Shown here one piece after another: positions 50,225-60,096 of a DNA stretch of 64,000 nt (the stretch's first letter is position 1; each line of letters starts with the position of its first letter). This DNA is from Pseudomonas ceruminis (lineage in GTDB: Bacteria > Pseudomonadota > Gammaproteobacteria > Pseudomonadales > Pseudomonadaceae). Below the pieces are notes generated by a model. That model worked only from the letters and a program-made list of their open reading frames with translations, ran no database searches and was not told the DNA's origin. The stretch is taken from the NCBI RefSeq assembly GCF_021602025.1, contig NZ_BQHW01000010.1, forward strand, positions 1-64,000, written 5' to 3'. The position numbers were made by a program, and so were the translations under genes.

Positions 50225-51160
50225 TCAGCGTTTTTTCTTGTCGTACAGCCGCGGCGCACCCTCGGGTCGCGACTTGAAGCGCCGGTGCGCCCACAAATAC
50301 TGTTCAGGGCATTCGCGCAACACACCTTCTACCCACTGGTTGATGCGCAGGCAATCGGCCTCTTCGCTTTCCCCGGGGAAGCCCTCCAGCGGCGGGTGAA
50401 CCACCAGGCGGTAGCCGCTGCCGTCCTCCAGGCGCTTCTGGGTGAAGGGGATGACCTGTGCCTTGCCCAGGCGGGCAAATTTTGTGGTGGCAGTGACCGT
50501 CGCCGCCGGGATACCGAACAGCGGCACGAACAGGCTCTGCTTGGCGCCATAGTCCTGGTCCGGGGCGTACCAGATCGCACGGCCCGCGCGCAGCAGTTTG
50601 AGCATGCCGCGCACGTCTTCGCGCTCCACCGCCAGCGAATCGAGGTTATGCCGCTCGCGGCCGCTGCGCTGGATGAAGTCGAACAGCGGGTTACCGTGCT
50701 CGCGGTACATGCCGTCAATGGTATGGGCCTGGCCCAGCAAGGCAGCACCGATTTCCAAGGTGGTGAAGTGCACAGCCATGAGGATGGCACCCTGCCCTGC
50801 CTGTTGGGCAGCCTGCAGGTGCTCGAGGCCTTCGATATGAGCCAGGCGCGCCAGCCTGGCCTTGGGCCACCACCAACTCATGGCCATTTCGAAGAACGCG
50901 ATGCCGGTGGAGGCGAAATTCGCCTTCAACAAACGGCGCCGTTCGTCGACGGACATTTCCGGGAAGCACAGCTCAAGGTTGCGCGCAGCAATGCGCCGGC
51001 GCTCGCCGGCCACCCGGTACATCAGCGCCCCCAGGGCACTGCCGAGCCACAGCAGGGCACGGTATGGCAACTGCACCACCAGCCACAGCAGGCCCAGGCC
51101 AAGCCACAGGCCCCAGAAACGCGGGTGCAAGAAATAGGGACGAAAACGCGGACGTTCCAT
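50225..51160 (-). CDS. lpxL: lipid A biosynthesis lauroyl acyltransferase, LpxL/HtrB
   Basis: The protein has 311 residues with an N-terminal membrane anchor (LGLGLLWLVVQLPYRALLWLGSALGALMYRV). The acyltransferase motif HX4E appears in MAVHFTTLEIG, with the following RxxxNP-like stretch YREHGNPLFDFI. It transfers an acyl chain to lipid IVA/Kdo2-lipid A. It lies directly upstream of minC, divergently. Confidence 0.93.
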   Translation of the reverse strand: MERPRFRPYFLHPRFWGLWLGLGLLWLVVQLPYRALLWLGSALGALMYRVAGERRRIAARNLELCFPEMSVDERRRLLKANFASTGIAFFEMAMSWWWPKARLARLAHIEGLEHLQAAQQAGQGAILMAVHFTTLEIGAALLGQAHTIDGMYREHGNPLFDFIQRSGRERHNLDSLAVEREDVRGMLKLLRAGRAIWYAPDQDYGAKQSLFVPLFGIPAATVTATTKFARLGKAQVIPFTQKRLEDGSGYRLVVHPPLEGFPGESEEADCLRINQWVEGVLRECPEQYLWAHRRFKSRPEGAPRLYDKKKR

Positions 51161-51271
51161 TGAAGCTTCCGGTAAGACAAAGGCCGAGCATTCTACATCG
51201 GTTCGGCGCCGGTTGCGGCCAACCGGTCTTATCGTTATAAGTCAGGGCACTTTTTTCGTAACAAGCCGTCT

Positions 51272-52036
51272 ATGCAGACCATGAGCCCAAACCACACACC
51301 CGACACCGCCTCCGTGTTCCAGCTCAAGGGCAGCATGCTCGCCATCACTGTGCTGGAACTGGGGCGTAACGACCTGGAAGCCCTCGACCGCCAACTGGCG
51401 GCGAAAGTGGCCCAGGCGCCCAATTTCTTCAGCAACACGCCGCTGGTGCTGGCCCTGGACAAGCTGCCTGCCGACGAAGGGGCGATCGACCTGCCCGGGC
51501 TAATGCGCATCTGCCGCCACCACGGCCTGCGGACCTTGGCCATCCGGGCCAACCGCATCGAGGACATCGCCGCGGCGATTGCCATTGACCTGCCTGTACT
51601 GCCCCCTTCCGGTGCCCGGGAACGGCCGCTGGAGCCCGAACCGGAAGTGAAGAAGCCTGAGCCGGCACCGCCACCTGCACCGGTGGCCGCGCCAGAGCCG
51701 GAAATCCGCCCGACCCGGATCATCACCTCGCCGGTACGTGGTGGCCAGCAGATCTATGCGCAGGGTGGCGACCTGGTGGTGACCGGTTCGGTCAGCCCAG
51801 GCGCGGAACTTCTCGCCGATGGCAACATCCATGTGTACGGCGCCATGCGCGGCCGTGCCCTGGCCGGTATCAAAGGCAATACCAAGGCACGTATCTTCTG
51901 CCAGCAGATGACCGCGGAAATGGTGTCGATCGCTGGCCAGTACAAGGTTTGCGAGGACCTGCGCCGCGACCCGTTGTGGGGCTCCGGCGTGCAGGTCAGC
52001 CTGTCCGGTGACGTGTTGAACATCACCCGTCTTTAA
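51272..52036 (+). CDS. minC: septum site-determining protein MinC
   Basis: The protein has 254 residues. The N-terminal FtsZ-binding domain ([27 protein letters not shown]) is followed by a proline-rich linker (about 115-150) and the MinD-binding beta-helix ([46 protein letters not shown]). It blocks FtsZ rings away from mid-cell. The ATG at 51281 is an alternative start. Confidence 0.97.
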   Translation: MQTMSPNHTPDTASVFQLKGSMLAITVLELGRNDLEALDRQLAAKVAQAPNFFSNTPLVLALDKLPADEGAIDLPGLMRICRHHGLRTLAIRANRIEDIAAAIAIDLPVLPPSGARERPLEPEPEVKKPEPAPPPAPVAAPEPEIRPTRIITSPVRGGQQIYAQGGDLVVTGSVSPGAELLADGNIHVYGAMRGRALAGIKGNTKARIFCQQMTAEMVSIAGQYKVCEDLRRDPLWGSGVQVSLSGDVLNITRL

Positions 52037-52135
52037 CGGATACTTGCCTACATTTTTAGAGCAACTTTTTCACTCGTTGCCGTTTTTGCATTTTGCTGGG
52101 ACACAGGTCCCGTCTTATTTTAGGGGTGAAACACC

Positions 52136-52948
52136 TTGGCCAAGATTCTCGTCGTTACTTCCGGCAAGGGGGGTGTGGGCAAGACCACCACCAGCGCCGC
52201 CATCGGCACCGGCCTCGCACTGCGCGGCCACAAGACAGTCATCGTCGACTTCGACGTGGGCCTGCGTAACCTCGACCTGATCATGGGCTGCGAACGCCGC
52301 GTGGTCTACGATTTCGTCAACGTCGTCAATGGCGAAGCCAATCTGCAGCAGGCCCTGATCAAGGACAAGCGCCTCGAGAACCTGTTCGTGTTGGCCGCCA
52401 GCCAGACCCGGGACAAGGACGCACTGACCCAGGAAGGCGTGGAAAAGGTGCTGATGGAGCTGAAAGAACAGTTCGATTACGTCATCTGCGACTCCCCGGC
52501 CGGTATCGAGAAAGGCGCACACCTGGCGATGTACTTCGCCGACGAAGCCATTGTCGTGACCAACCCAGAGGTTTCCTCGGTACGTGACTCCGACCGTATG
52601 CTGGGCATCCTGTCGAGCAAGTCGCGCCGCTCCGAAAACGGCGAGGAGCCGATCAAGGAGCACCTGCTGATCACCCGCTATCACCCCGAGCGTGTCGAAA
52701 AAGGCGAAATGCTCAGCATCGCCGACGTCGAAGAGATCCTGGCGATCAAGCTCAAGGGTGTGATCCCCGAGTCCCAGGCAGTGCTCAAGGCTTCCAACCA
52801 AGGTATCCCGGTCATCCTTGACGACCAGAGCGATGCTGGCCAGGCCTACAGCGATACCGTCGACCGCCTCCTGGGCAAAGAGAAACCCCTGCGTTTCATC
52901 GAAGTGCCGAAGCAAGGATTCTTCGCGCGCCTGTTTGGAGGCAAGTAA
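52136..52948 (+). CDS. minD: septum site-determining ATPase MinD
   Basis: The protein has 270 residues. It starts with TTG (52136) preceded by AGGGGTGAAAC. Deviant Walker A KGGVGKTTTSAA, Walker B-like DSPAG and the C-terminal membrane-targeting amphipathic helix (GFFARLFGGK) are present. It recruits MinC and is stimulated by MinE. Four bases separate it from minE. TTG starts on this gene may reduce its dosage relative to minC/E. Confidence 0.97.
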   Translation: MAKILVVTSGKGGVGKTTTSAAIGTGLALRGHKTVIVDFDVGLRNLDLIMGCERRVVYDFVNVVNGEANLQQALIKDKRLENLFVLAASQTRDKDALTQEGVEKVLMELKEQFDYVICDSPAGIEKGAHLAMYFADEAIVVTNPEVSSVRDSDRMLGILSSKSRRSENGEEPIKEHLLITRYHPERVEKGEMLSIADVEEILAIKLKGVIPESQAVLKASNQGIPVILDDQSDAGQAYSDTVDRLLGKEKPLRFIEVPKQGFFARLFGGK

Positions 52949-52951
52949 ACC

Positions 52952-53206
52952 ATGAACCTTTTTGACTTCTTTCGTGGCAGACAGAAACAGACCAGCGCGT
53001 CGGTAGCGAAAGAGCGTCTACAGATCATCGTGGCGCATGAGCGCGGCCAGCGCAGCGAGCCGGACTACCTGCCGGCGCTGCAGAAAGAACTGCTGGAAGT
53101 GATCCGCAAGTATGTGAACATTGGCAACGATGACGTGCATATCGAGTTGGAAAACCAAGGCAGTTGCTCGATTCTTGAGCTGAACATCACCTTGCCTGAT
53201 CGCTGA
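52952..53206 (+). CDS. minE: topological specificity factor MinE
   Basis: The protein has 84 residues: [33 protein letters not shown], then the dimer domain [18 protein letters not shown]. This is a complete MinE with the MinD-interacting helix and the N-terminal membrane-targeting sequence. It forms the Min oscillator with MinD. Confidence 0.97.
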   Translation: MNLFDFFRGRQKQTSASVAKERLQIIVAHERGQRSEPDYLPALQKELLEVIRKYVNIGNDDVHIELENQGSCSILELNITLPDR

Positions 53207-53239
53207 TCGGCCAAGCTGGCACTTTGGGGCTGCCTTGCA

Positions 53240-53310
53240 GCCCATCGCAGGCAAGCCAGCTCCTACAGGGTCGCGCTGTACCTGTAGGAGCTGGCTTGCC
53301 TGCGATGGGC
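53240..53310. repeat. 30-bp perfect inverted repeat, REP pair of pseudomonad type
   Basis: Arms 53240-53269 and 53281-53310, with an 11-base loop, carry the GCCAGCTCCTACAGG / CCTGTAGGAGCTGGC core. Outer TTGCA/CGCAAGGC parts extend the symmetry. It lies between minE and the pseudouridine synthase gene and probably stabilises the upstream mRNA. Confidence 0.9.
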
Positions 53311-53357
53311 CGCAAGGCGGCCCCAATGGTTTTCCCCGATTTAACCGAGATCACGCA

Positions 53358-53993
53358 ATGCCGCTGTCCAACATTCAGATCCTGCACGAAGACGCCGCCA
53401 TCCTGGTGATCAACAAACCGACCCTGCTGCTGTCGGTACCAGGCCGTGCCGACGACAACAAGGACTGCCTGATTACCCGCCTGCAGGAAAACGGCTACCC
53501 GGATGCGTTGATCGTACACCGCCTGGACTGGGAAACCTCCGGCATCATCCTGCTGGCACGGGATGCCGACAGCCACCGCGAGCTGTCGCGCCAGTTCCAC
53601 GACCGCGAAACCGAAAAAGCCTACACCGCACTGTGCTGGGGCCAGCCGACGCTGGACAGCGGCAGCATCGACCTGCCACTGCGCTACGACCCACCCACCA
53701 AGCCGCGCCACGTGGTGGACCATGAACAGGGTAAGCATGCCCTGACCTTCTGGCGCATCATCGAGCGTTGCGGCGACTACTGCCGGGTCGAGCTGACCCC
53801 CATCACCGGCCGTTCCCACCAGTTGCGCGTGCACATGCTGTCGATCGGGCACCCGCTGCTAGGTGACCGGCTGTATGCCAACCCTGAGGCCTTGGCGGCG
53901 CATGAGCGGTTGTGCCTGCATGCGGCAATGCTGAGTTTCACCCACCCGACTACCGGGGAGCGGTTGAAATTCGAGTGCCCCGCACCTTTTTAA
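53358..53993 (+). CDS. RluA-family pseudouridine synthase
   Basis: The product has 211 residues. ATG 53358 is preferred, as an upstream frame would run through the REP pair. The catalytic motif HRLDWETSGIILLARD and the ending HPLLGDRLY are present. It isomerises uridine in rRNA or tRNA; RluA or TruC-like specificity cannot be decided from sequence alone. Confidence 0.92.
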   Translation: MPLSNIQILHEDAAILVINKPTLLLSVPGRADDNKDCLITRLQENGYPDALIVHRLDWETSGIILLARDADSHRELSRQFHDRETEKAYTALCWGQPTLDSGSIDLPLRYDPPTKPRHVVDHEQGKHALTFWRIIERCGDYCRVELTPITGRSHQLRVHMLSIGHPLLGDRLYANPEALAAHERLCLHAAMLSFTHPTTGERLKFECPAPF

Positions 53994-54071
53994 GCTGCAC
54001 GCCTCAAGCTACACGGCTGCAAGAAAAAGCCAGGGCAGATCGCGTTGGAGCTTGCTCCGCGAGCTGCTCTT

Positions 54072-54104
54072 GCTTGAAGCTTGCAGCTTGCAGCTTGAAG
54101 CTCG
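54072..54104. repeat. short AGCTTGCA-type tandem microrepeat
   Basis: GCTTGAAGCTTGCAGCTTGC, then AGCTTGAAGCT, with 7-base units GCTTGCA. It lies in the 126-base gap before apeB; similar simple repeats are common in Pseudomonas intergenic DNA. Confidence 0.7.
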
Positions 54105-54119
54105 AATCTGGAGTGAGTT

Positions 54120-55409
54120 ATGCGCGAAGCACTGAATACCGGCCTGATCGATTTCCTCAAGGCTTCCCCCACGCCCTTCCACGCCACCGCCAGCCTGGCC
54201 CAGCGCCTGGAGGCTGCCGGCTACCAGCGCCTGGACGAGCGTGACAGCTGGGCCACAGTGCCTGGCGGCCGCTACTACGTCACCCGCAACGACTCTTCGA
54301 TCATCGCCATCAAGCTGGGCAAGCAAGCGCCGCTGCTGGGCGGTATCCGCATGGTCGGGGCGCACACCGACAGCCCGTGCCTGCGGGTCAAGCCGCAGCC
54401 AGAGCTGCAACGCCAGGGCTTCTTGCAACTGGGCGTGGAAGTGTACGGCGGCGCCCTGCTGGCGCCGTGGTTCGACCGTGACCTGTCACTGGCGGGCCGG
54501 GTTACCTTCCGCCGCGACGGCAAGGTCGAAAGCCAGCTGATCGACTTCAAGTTGCCGATCGCGATCATCCCTAACCTGGCGATCCACCTCAACCGCACCG
54601 CCAACGAAGGCTGGCAGATCAACCCGCAGAACGAACTGCCGCCGATCCTGGCCCAGGTCGCGGGTGACGAGCGTATCGACTTCCGTGCCCTGCTCACCGA
54701 GCAGTTGGCTCGCGAACATGAACTGAACGCCGACGTGGTGCTGGATTACGAACTGAGCTTCTACGACACCCAGGATGCCGCACTGATCGGCCTGAACGGC
54801 GACTTCATCGCTGGCGCTCGCCTGGATAACCTGCTGTCGTGCTACGCCGGCCTGCAGGCCCTGCTGGCGGCCGACAGCGATGAAACCTGCGTGCTGGTAT
54901 GCAACGACCACGAAGAGGTCGGCAGCTGCTCGGCCTGCGGCGCCGACGGCCCGATGCTGGAGCAAACCCTGCAGCGCCTGCTGCCGGACGGCGACGCCTA
55001 TGTACGTACCGTTCAGCGCTCGCTGATGGTTTCGGCCGACAACGCCCATGGCGTGCACCCCAACTACGCCGACCGGCACGACGGCAACCACGGGCCCAAG
55101 CTCAATGCCGGGCCTGTGATCAAGGTCAACAACAACCAGCGCTACGCCACCAACAGCGAAACGGCTGGTTTCTTCCGCCACCTGTGCATGGCCGAAGAAG
55201 TGCCGGTGCAAAGCTTCGTGGTGCGCAGCGACATGGGTTGCGGCTCGACCATCGGCCCAATCACCGCCAGCCACCTCGGTGTACGCACGGTCGACATTGG
55301 CCTGCCGACCTTTGCCATGCACTCGATCCGCGAGCTGTGCGGCAGCCATGACCTGGCACACCTGGTGAAGGTGTTGACGGCGTTCTACCGCAGCCGCGAA
55401 CTGCCCTGA
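54120..55409 (+). CDS. apeB: M18-family aminopeptidase ApeB
   Basis: The protein has 429 residues with the binuclear-metal residues of M18: [44 protein letters not shown] and the late [16 protein letters not shown]. It removes N-terminal acidic or neutral residues (the family includes aspartyl aminopeptidase). Start ATG 54120 follows GGAGTGAGTT. Confidence 0.94.
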   Translation: MREALNTGLIDFLKASPTPFHATASLAQRLEAAGYQRLDERDSWATVPGGRYYVTRNDSSIIAIKLGKQAPLLGGIRMVGAHTDSPCLRVKPQPELQRQGFLQLGVEVYGGALLAPWFDRDLSLAGRVTFRRDGKVESQLIDFKLPIAIIPNLAIHLNRTANEGWQINPQNELPPILAQVAGDERIDFRALLTEQLAREHELNADVVLDYELSFYDTQDAALIGLNGDFIAGARLDNLLSCYAGLQALLAADSDETCVLVCNDHEEVGSCSACGADGPMLEQTLQRLLPDGDAYVRTVQRSLMVSADNAHGVHPNYADRHDGNHGPKLNAGPVIKVNNNQRYATNSETAGFFRHLCMAEEVPVQSFVVRSDMGCGSTIGPITASHLGVRTVDIGLPTFAMHSIRELCGSHDLAHLVKVLTAFYRSRELP

Positions 55410-55412
55410 TCG

Positions 55413-55452
55413 ACAGCAATGCCCGCCCCATCCGTGGAGCGGGCATTGCTGT
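55413..55452. terminator. hairpin after apeB
   Basis: ACAGCAATGCCCGC (55413-55426) / GCGGGCATTGCTGT (55439-55452) form a 14-bp stem. There is no long T tract, but the position right after the stop suggests a terminator. Confidence 0.75.
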
Positions 55453-55530
55453 GATGCATGTCATCCCGCTTCGCCAGCTAACCACTATGCTTAAAGCATC
55501 CACCTTCACCGTGCACAAGGATCGCTCACC

Positions 55531-55698
55531 ATGTCCCCCTTCATCTCGCTGTTTATCCCGGTATTCCTGTTCCTGATGCTGCTGACGATCGGCTTCAGCA
55601 TGCGCGAGCGCAATGTCGGCGTGCTGATGATGTGGATCGGCACCTTGGGCATATTCGGCCTCACCTGCTGGAAGATCCTGGAGAAACTCCCCACATAA
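55531..55698 (+). CDS. small two-helix membrane protein of 55 residues
   Basis: The ORF from ATG 55531 reads MSPFISLFIPVFLFLMLLTI and continues GFSMRERNVGVLMMWIGTLGIFGLTCWK. Two hydrophobic helices are obvious. RBS AAGGATCG is weak. It precedes the MscS-family gene by 44 bases. No family recognised. Confidence 0.75.
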   Translation: MSPFISLFIPVFLFLMLLTIGFSMRERNVGVLMMWIGTLGIFGLTCWKILEKLPT

Positions 55699-55742
55699 AC
55701 CTCTACACTCGGTCAATCGTTTGACCTGAGGTAGATTTCCCG

Positions 55743-57899
55743 GTGCCAGCCTTTCTGCGTTGCCTGATCCTGCTGCTTTTTCTGTTCATCGCCCCGGTAC
55801 AGGCCGCAGGCCTGCCCGGCCTGCTTGGCTCCAGCACACCCGCACAGCCAGAAGCCACCGAGCCTTTGGGCAAGTCGCTGGACGAGGTGATCAAGAACCT
55901 GGAAAACGACCAGCAACGCGCCAAGCTGCTGGCCGACCTGAAGAAGCTGCGCGACGCCACAAAACAATCTCAACCGACCGTGGAACAAGGCGTGCTGGGC
56001 CTGATCGGCGGCGCGCTGCATGACTTTGAACAGCAGTTCAGCGGCGATGCCAGCCCGTTTCATCGCTGGTCGCTGGAGATCGACCAGGCGCAGGCGGAGT
56101 TGGCTGAGCTGGTGGTACCGGTGCACCAGTGGCCGGCAATCCTCTTCGGTTTTGCCGCGATCATCGCGGTCTGGAGCCTGCTGGCCTATGCCTTCAACTG
56201 GATCGGCCACCGCGTCCGGGTCCGCTTTGGCCTGACCGAGGAACTGCCGCAGCACCCCCGTACCTGGGACTTGGTGCGCTTCGCCTTGCGCAAGCTGGGG
56301 CCCTGGCTGGTAGCGCTGGTGTTCACGGTGTACCTGAGCTTTGCCCTGCCCTCCTCGCTCGGCAAGTCGATGGCCATGGTGCTGGCCTATGCGCTGGTGG
56401 TAGGCACCTGCTTCTCGGCCATCTGCGTGATCGCCTTCTCGCTGCTCGACGGCCCGCACCGCCACCGCGCCTTGCACATCCTGCGTCACCAAGCCTTCCG
56501 CCCCCTGTGGCTGATCGGCAGCTTCGCGGCCTTTGGCGAAGCGATGAGCGACCCACGCCTGACGGTCGCCCTAGGCACCCACCTCGCGCACGCCCTGGCC
56601 ACCTTGGCCAATGTCGTCGCCGCGCTGTGCACCGGGTTGTTCATCCTGCGTTTCCGCCGCCCGATCGCCCACCTGATCCGCAACCAGCCGCTGTCTCGGC
56701 GCCTGACGCGGCGTACCCTGAGCGATACCATCGAGATTCTTGGCAGCTTCTGGTTCATTCCGGCGCTGATTCTGGTAGCGATCTCGCTGTTCGCCACCTT
56801 CGTTTCGGCCGGTGACACCAGTACCGCATTGCGCCAGTCGCTGATGTGCACGGTGCTGGTGGTGGTGTGCATGGTGCTCAATGGCCTGGTGCGCCGCCAC
56901 GCCGCCAACCCCAAGCGCGCCAACAAGCGCCAGGCGGTGTACACCGAGCGCCTGCGCAACTTCGCTTACGTGCTGTTGCACCTGTTCATCTGGCTGGTGT
57001 TCATCGAGCTGGGCCTGCGCGTGTGGGGCCTGTCGATGATCAGCTTCGCCGAGGGTGACGGCCATGAAGTCAGCCTGCGCTTGCTGGGCCTGGCCGGCAC
57101 GCTGATTGTCGCCTGGCTGGTGTGGATCCTGGCCGACACTGCCGTGCACCACGCGCTGGTGCGTTCGCGCCGAGGCCTGGCCAATGCCCGGGCGCAAACC
57201 ATGATGCCGCTGATCCGCAACGTGATGTTCGTGGTGATCTTCATCATCGCGGTGATTGTCGCCCTGGCCAACATGGGCATGAACGTCACCCCGCTGCTGG
57301 CCGGTGCCGGTGTGATCGGCCTGGCCATCGGCTTTGGCGCCCAATCGCTGGTGGCCGACCTGATCACCGGTCTGTTCATCATCATCGAAGACTCGCTGGC
57401 CATCGACGACTATGTCGACGTCGGCGGCCACCTGGGCACCGTAGAGGGCCTGACCATCCGCACCGTGCGCCTGCGCGACATCGACGGCATCGTGCACACC
57501 ATCCCGTTCAGCGAGATCAAAAGCATCAAGAACTACTCCCGCGAATTTGGTTATGCGATCTTCCGCGTGGCGATTCCACACAGCATGAACATCGACCAGG
57601 CCATCACACTGATCCGCGAAGTGGGGCAGAAGATGCGCAACGACCCGCTGATGCGCCGCAATATCTGGTCGCCGCTGGAGCTGCAGGGGGTGGAAAGCTT
57701 CGAGTCGGGCTCGGCAGTGCTGCGGGCGCGCTTCAAGACCGCACCGATCAAGCAGTGGGAGGTGTCGCGGGCATTCAACCTGGCGTTGAAACGCCAGCTG
57801 GATGAGGCAGGGTTGGACCTGGCGACACCACGCCTGTCGGTGCAGGTGGTGACGGCAGGCGGGGGTGGCCTCTCAGACACTGCGGGCGCTTCCAGCTAG
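55743..57899 (+). CDS. mechanosensitive channel of the MscS family
   Basis: The protein has 718 residues with start GTG 55743 (GAGGTAG upstream). It has a signal peptide, a periplasmic domain to about residue 130, then about eight membrane helices and the MscS core: LLAGAGVIGLAIGFGAQSLVADLITGLFIIIEDSLAIDDYVDVGGHLGTVEGLTIRTVRLRDIDG. Size is more typical of YbiO-like members. It releases solutes on hypo-osmotic shock. Confidence 0.93.
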   Translation: MPAFLRCLILLLFLFIAPVQAAGLPGLLGSSTPAQPEATEPLGKSLDEVIKNLENDQQRAKLLADLKKLRDATKQSQPTVEQGVLGLIGGALHDFEQQFSGDASPFHRWSLEIDQAQAELAELVVPVHQWPAILFGFAAIIAVWSLLAYAFNWIGHRVRVRFGLTEELPQHPRTWDLVRFALRKLGPWLVALVFTVYLSFALPSSLGKSMAMVLAYALVVGTCFSAICVIAFSLLDGPHRHRALHILRHQAFRPLWLIGSFAAFGEAMSDPRLTVALGTHLAHALATLANVVAALCTGLFILRFRRPIAHLIRNQPLSRRLTRRTLSDTIEILGSFWFIPALILVAISLFATFVSAGDTSTALRQSLMCTVLVVVCMVLNGLVRRHAANPKRANKRQAVYTERLRNFAYVLLHLFIWLVFIELGLRVWGLSMISFAEGDGHEVSLRLLGLAGTLIVAWLVWILADTAVHHALVRSRRGLANARAQTMMPLIRNVMFVVIFIIAVIVALANMGMNVTPLLAGAGVIGLAIGFGAQSLVADLITGLFIIIEDSLAIDDYVDVGGHLGTVEGLTIRTVRLRDIDGIVHTIPFSEIKSIKNYSREFGYAIFRVAIPHSMNIDQAITLIREVGQKMRNDPLMRRNIWSPLELQGVESFESGSAVLRARFKTAPIKQWEVSRAFNLALKRQLDEAGLDLATPRLSVQVVTAGGGGLSDTAGASS

Positions 57900-57959
57900 G
57901 GACCGCTTTTAGTCCAAGTGATTTGCAGGGCAAGTCGCTCCTGGAGCGATTGCCCAGCC

Positions 57960-58673
57960 CTACCCTGCCTGTGCGCGGATGCGAATCGCATCATGGCGCC
58001 AATACTCCAGGTCACAGTCGATCAGGTGCCCATGCTGGTCACTGTTGACCCGGGTGATATGCAACCCCGGGCTGCCCGTGGACACCTTCAGTGCCGCTGC
58101 CGCCTCCACCGGCAATGCCGTCGGCAGGATCTCGAAACGCACCTGCCCATAGCGGATGCCATACACCCGCCCGTAAATCTCCGTGAGCGATTGCGCCAGG
58201 TTCTGCTCGAGGATGGCAGGGAAGTACGTCGGGTTGAGGTAGTGCTCGGCGTACAGCACCGCACGCCCATCGATACGCCGCAACCGACAGATCCGCACCA
58301 CACTGGACAGCGCTGGCAAGCGCAGGCGCGCACAGATGGCCGCCGAAGCCGGTTGCAGCCGGGCCGACAGCAGCTCGGTGCTTGCCTCCCGCCCCTGGTC
58401 CCGCACCATTGCATGAAAATGGCTACGCTCGATCAGGTCGTAGGTCAGCCGCTCTGGCGCAACGAACCAGCCGCGCCGCTCTTCACGGTAGATCAACCCG
58501 TGTGCCTCCAGTTGCGCCAGCGCCTCACGCAGGGTAATGCGGGTGGTGTCGAACACTTCGCTGAGCTTGCGTTCGGCCGGCAGCTTGCCGCCCGGCGCCA
58601 GCAGGCCGTGCTCGATCTGCTCCTGCAAGGCATGGCAGATGGCTGTTACCGCACGCGGTGGCGTTGACTGCAT
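57960..58673 (-). CDS. GntR-family regulator with UTRA domain
   Basis: The protein has 237 residues. The winged helix-turn-helix (LPAERKLSEVFDTTRITLREALAQLEAHGLIYREERRGWFV, about 34-75) is typical of the HutC/PhnF subgroup, and the ligand-binding UTRA domain follows (residues 95-230). The divergent position to the ABC operon makes that operon its likely target. Start ATG 58673 is chosen over TTG at 58676. The ligand may be a phosphonate or phosphoester. Confidence 0.9.
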   Translation of the reverse strand: MQSTPPRAVTAICHALQEQIEHGLLAPGGKLPAERKLSEVFDTTRITLREALAQLEAHGLIYREERRGWFVAPERLTYDLIERSHFHAMVRDQGREASTELLSARLQPASAAICARLRLPALSSVVRICRLRRIDGRAVLYAEHYLNPTYFPAILEQNLAQSLTEIYGRVYGIRYGQVRFEILPTALPVEAAAALKVSTGSPGLHITRVNSDQHGHLIDCDLEYWRHDAIRIRAQAG

Positions 58674-59013
58674 CAAAGGTTACCTATCTGGACTAGTCCA
58701 GCCCCAAAACAGGGCAGTTGGAGAATAGTGCAAGCCTAGGCAGGGCTTATGAACATCCTGTGACAAAGGCTGCGCCCCCCATTGCCCGAGCATTGCGAGA
58801 TTCGGGCCAAGCCCTGTAAATCGCGGGCTGCGATCTGGGCTACGCTGTATTTTCAGCAAACCTTGCCACCTGTTTGAGGGCATCCCGTACATCAAATTGT
58901 CACGCAAGCGGCCTACCTTGGCTCAAGGTTTGCTGACCTAGACCAAAGGGTTCACAAGCAAAGGTTTCATTCATAACAACGATCGCTAAAGGCACCCACC
59001 CAAGGAGCTTCGG
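58674..59013. promoter_or_regulatory. divergent control region between GntR and ABC operon, with operators
   Basis: This 340-base gap contains a perfect 14-bp palindrome CTGGACTAGTCCAG (58688-58701), a typical HutC/PhnF-type operator, close to the gntR start. A partial match TGACCTAGACCA (58934-58945) lies 69 bases before the binding-protein start. No clear promoter boxes stand out. Confidence 0.7.
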
Positions 59014-60078
59014 ATGAAAAAGTTCTTCATGGCCTCACTGCTCGGCTCGGCCATCGCATTGTGTAGCTCGGCCATGGCGGCCGGCACCGACCTCAAGGCC
59101 CTGGAAGACGCCGCCCGCAAGGAAGGTACCGTCAACAGCGTGGGCATGCCCGATGCCTGGGCCAACTGGAAAGGCACCTGGGAAGACCTGGCCAACAAGT
59201 ACGGCCTCAAGCACAGCGACACCGACATGAGCTCGGCCCAGGAAATCGCCAAGTTCGACGCCGAGAAGGACAATGCCAGCGCCGACATCGGCGACGTGGG
59301 CGCAGCCTTCGGCCCGATTGCCGTGGCCAAGGACGTGAGCCAGCCATACAAGCCCAGCACTTGGGACCAGGTGCCCGACTGGGCAAAGGACAAGGACGGC
59401 CACTGGGCACTGGCCTATACCGGCACCATCGCCTTCATCATCAACAAGGACCTGGTGAAGGAAGAGGAACGCCCTAAAACCTGGCACGACCTGGAAAAAG
59501 GCAAGTACAAGGTCGCCATCGGTGACGTCGGCACCGCCGCCCAAGCTGCCAACGGCGTACTGGCTGCGGCCATCGCCTACAAGGGTGACGAGAGCAACGT
59601 CGCGCCGGGCCTGCAGCTGTTCACCAAGCTGGCCCAGCAAAAACGCCTGTCGCTGGCCAACCCGACCATCCAGACCCTGGAAAAAGGCGAAGTGGAAGTC
59701 GGCGTGGTGTGGGACTTCAATGGCCTGAGCTACCGTGATCAGATCGACCCCAAGCGCTTCGAAGTGCTGATCCCTTCGGACGGATCGATCACCTCGGGCT
59801 ACACCACCATCATCAACAAATACGCCAAGCACCCGAACGCGGCCAAGCTGGCACGTGAATACATCTTCAGCGACGCCGGGCAGATTAACCTGGCCAAGGG
59901 GCATGCCCGGCCGATCCGCGCCGAGCACCTGAAACTGCCGGCCGACGTGCAGGCCAAGCTGCTGCCCAACGCGCAATACGGTGCTGCGCAGCCGATCAAG
60001 AATGCCGAAGTGTGGGAAGCGACCTCGAAGAAGCTGCCGCAGATGTGGCAGGAGCAAGTGATCATCGAGATGGAGTGA
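59014..60078 (+). CDS. ABC transporter substrate-binding protein
   Basis: The protein has 354 residues with a signal peptide (MKKFFMASLLGSAIALCSSAMAAG). The mature part resembles the putrescine/iron/2-aminoethylphosphonate group of binding proteins: WANWKGTWEDLANKYGLKHSDTDM, IAFIINKDLVKEEERPKTWHDLEKGKYKV, VGVVWDFNGLSY. It starts the operon (RBS AAGGAG). Confidence 0.88.
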   Translation: MKKFFMASLLGSAIALCSSAMAAGTDLKALEDAARKEGTVNSVGMPDAWANWKGTWEDLANKYGLKHSDTDMSSAQEIAKFDAEKDNASADIGDVGAAFGPIAVAKDVSQPYKPSTWDQVPDWAKDKDGHWALAYTGTIAFIINKDLVKEEERPKTWHDLEKGKYKVAIGDVGTAAQAANGVLAAAIAYKGDESNVAPGLQLFTKLAQQKRLSLANPTIQTLEKGEVEVGVVWDFNGLSYRDQIDPKRFEVLIPSDGSITSGYTTIINKYAKHPNAAKLAREYIFSDAGQINLAKGHARPIRAEHLKLPADVQAKLLPNAQYGAAQPIKNAEVWEATSKKLPQMWQEQVIIEME

Positions 60079-60096
60079 CAGCGAGGGCAAGCCCTC

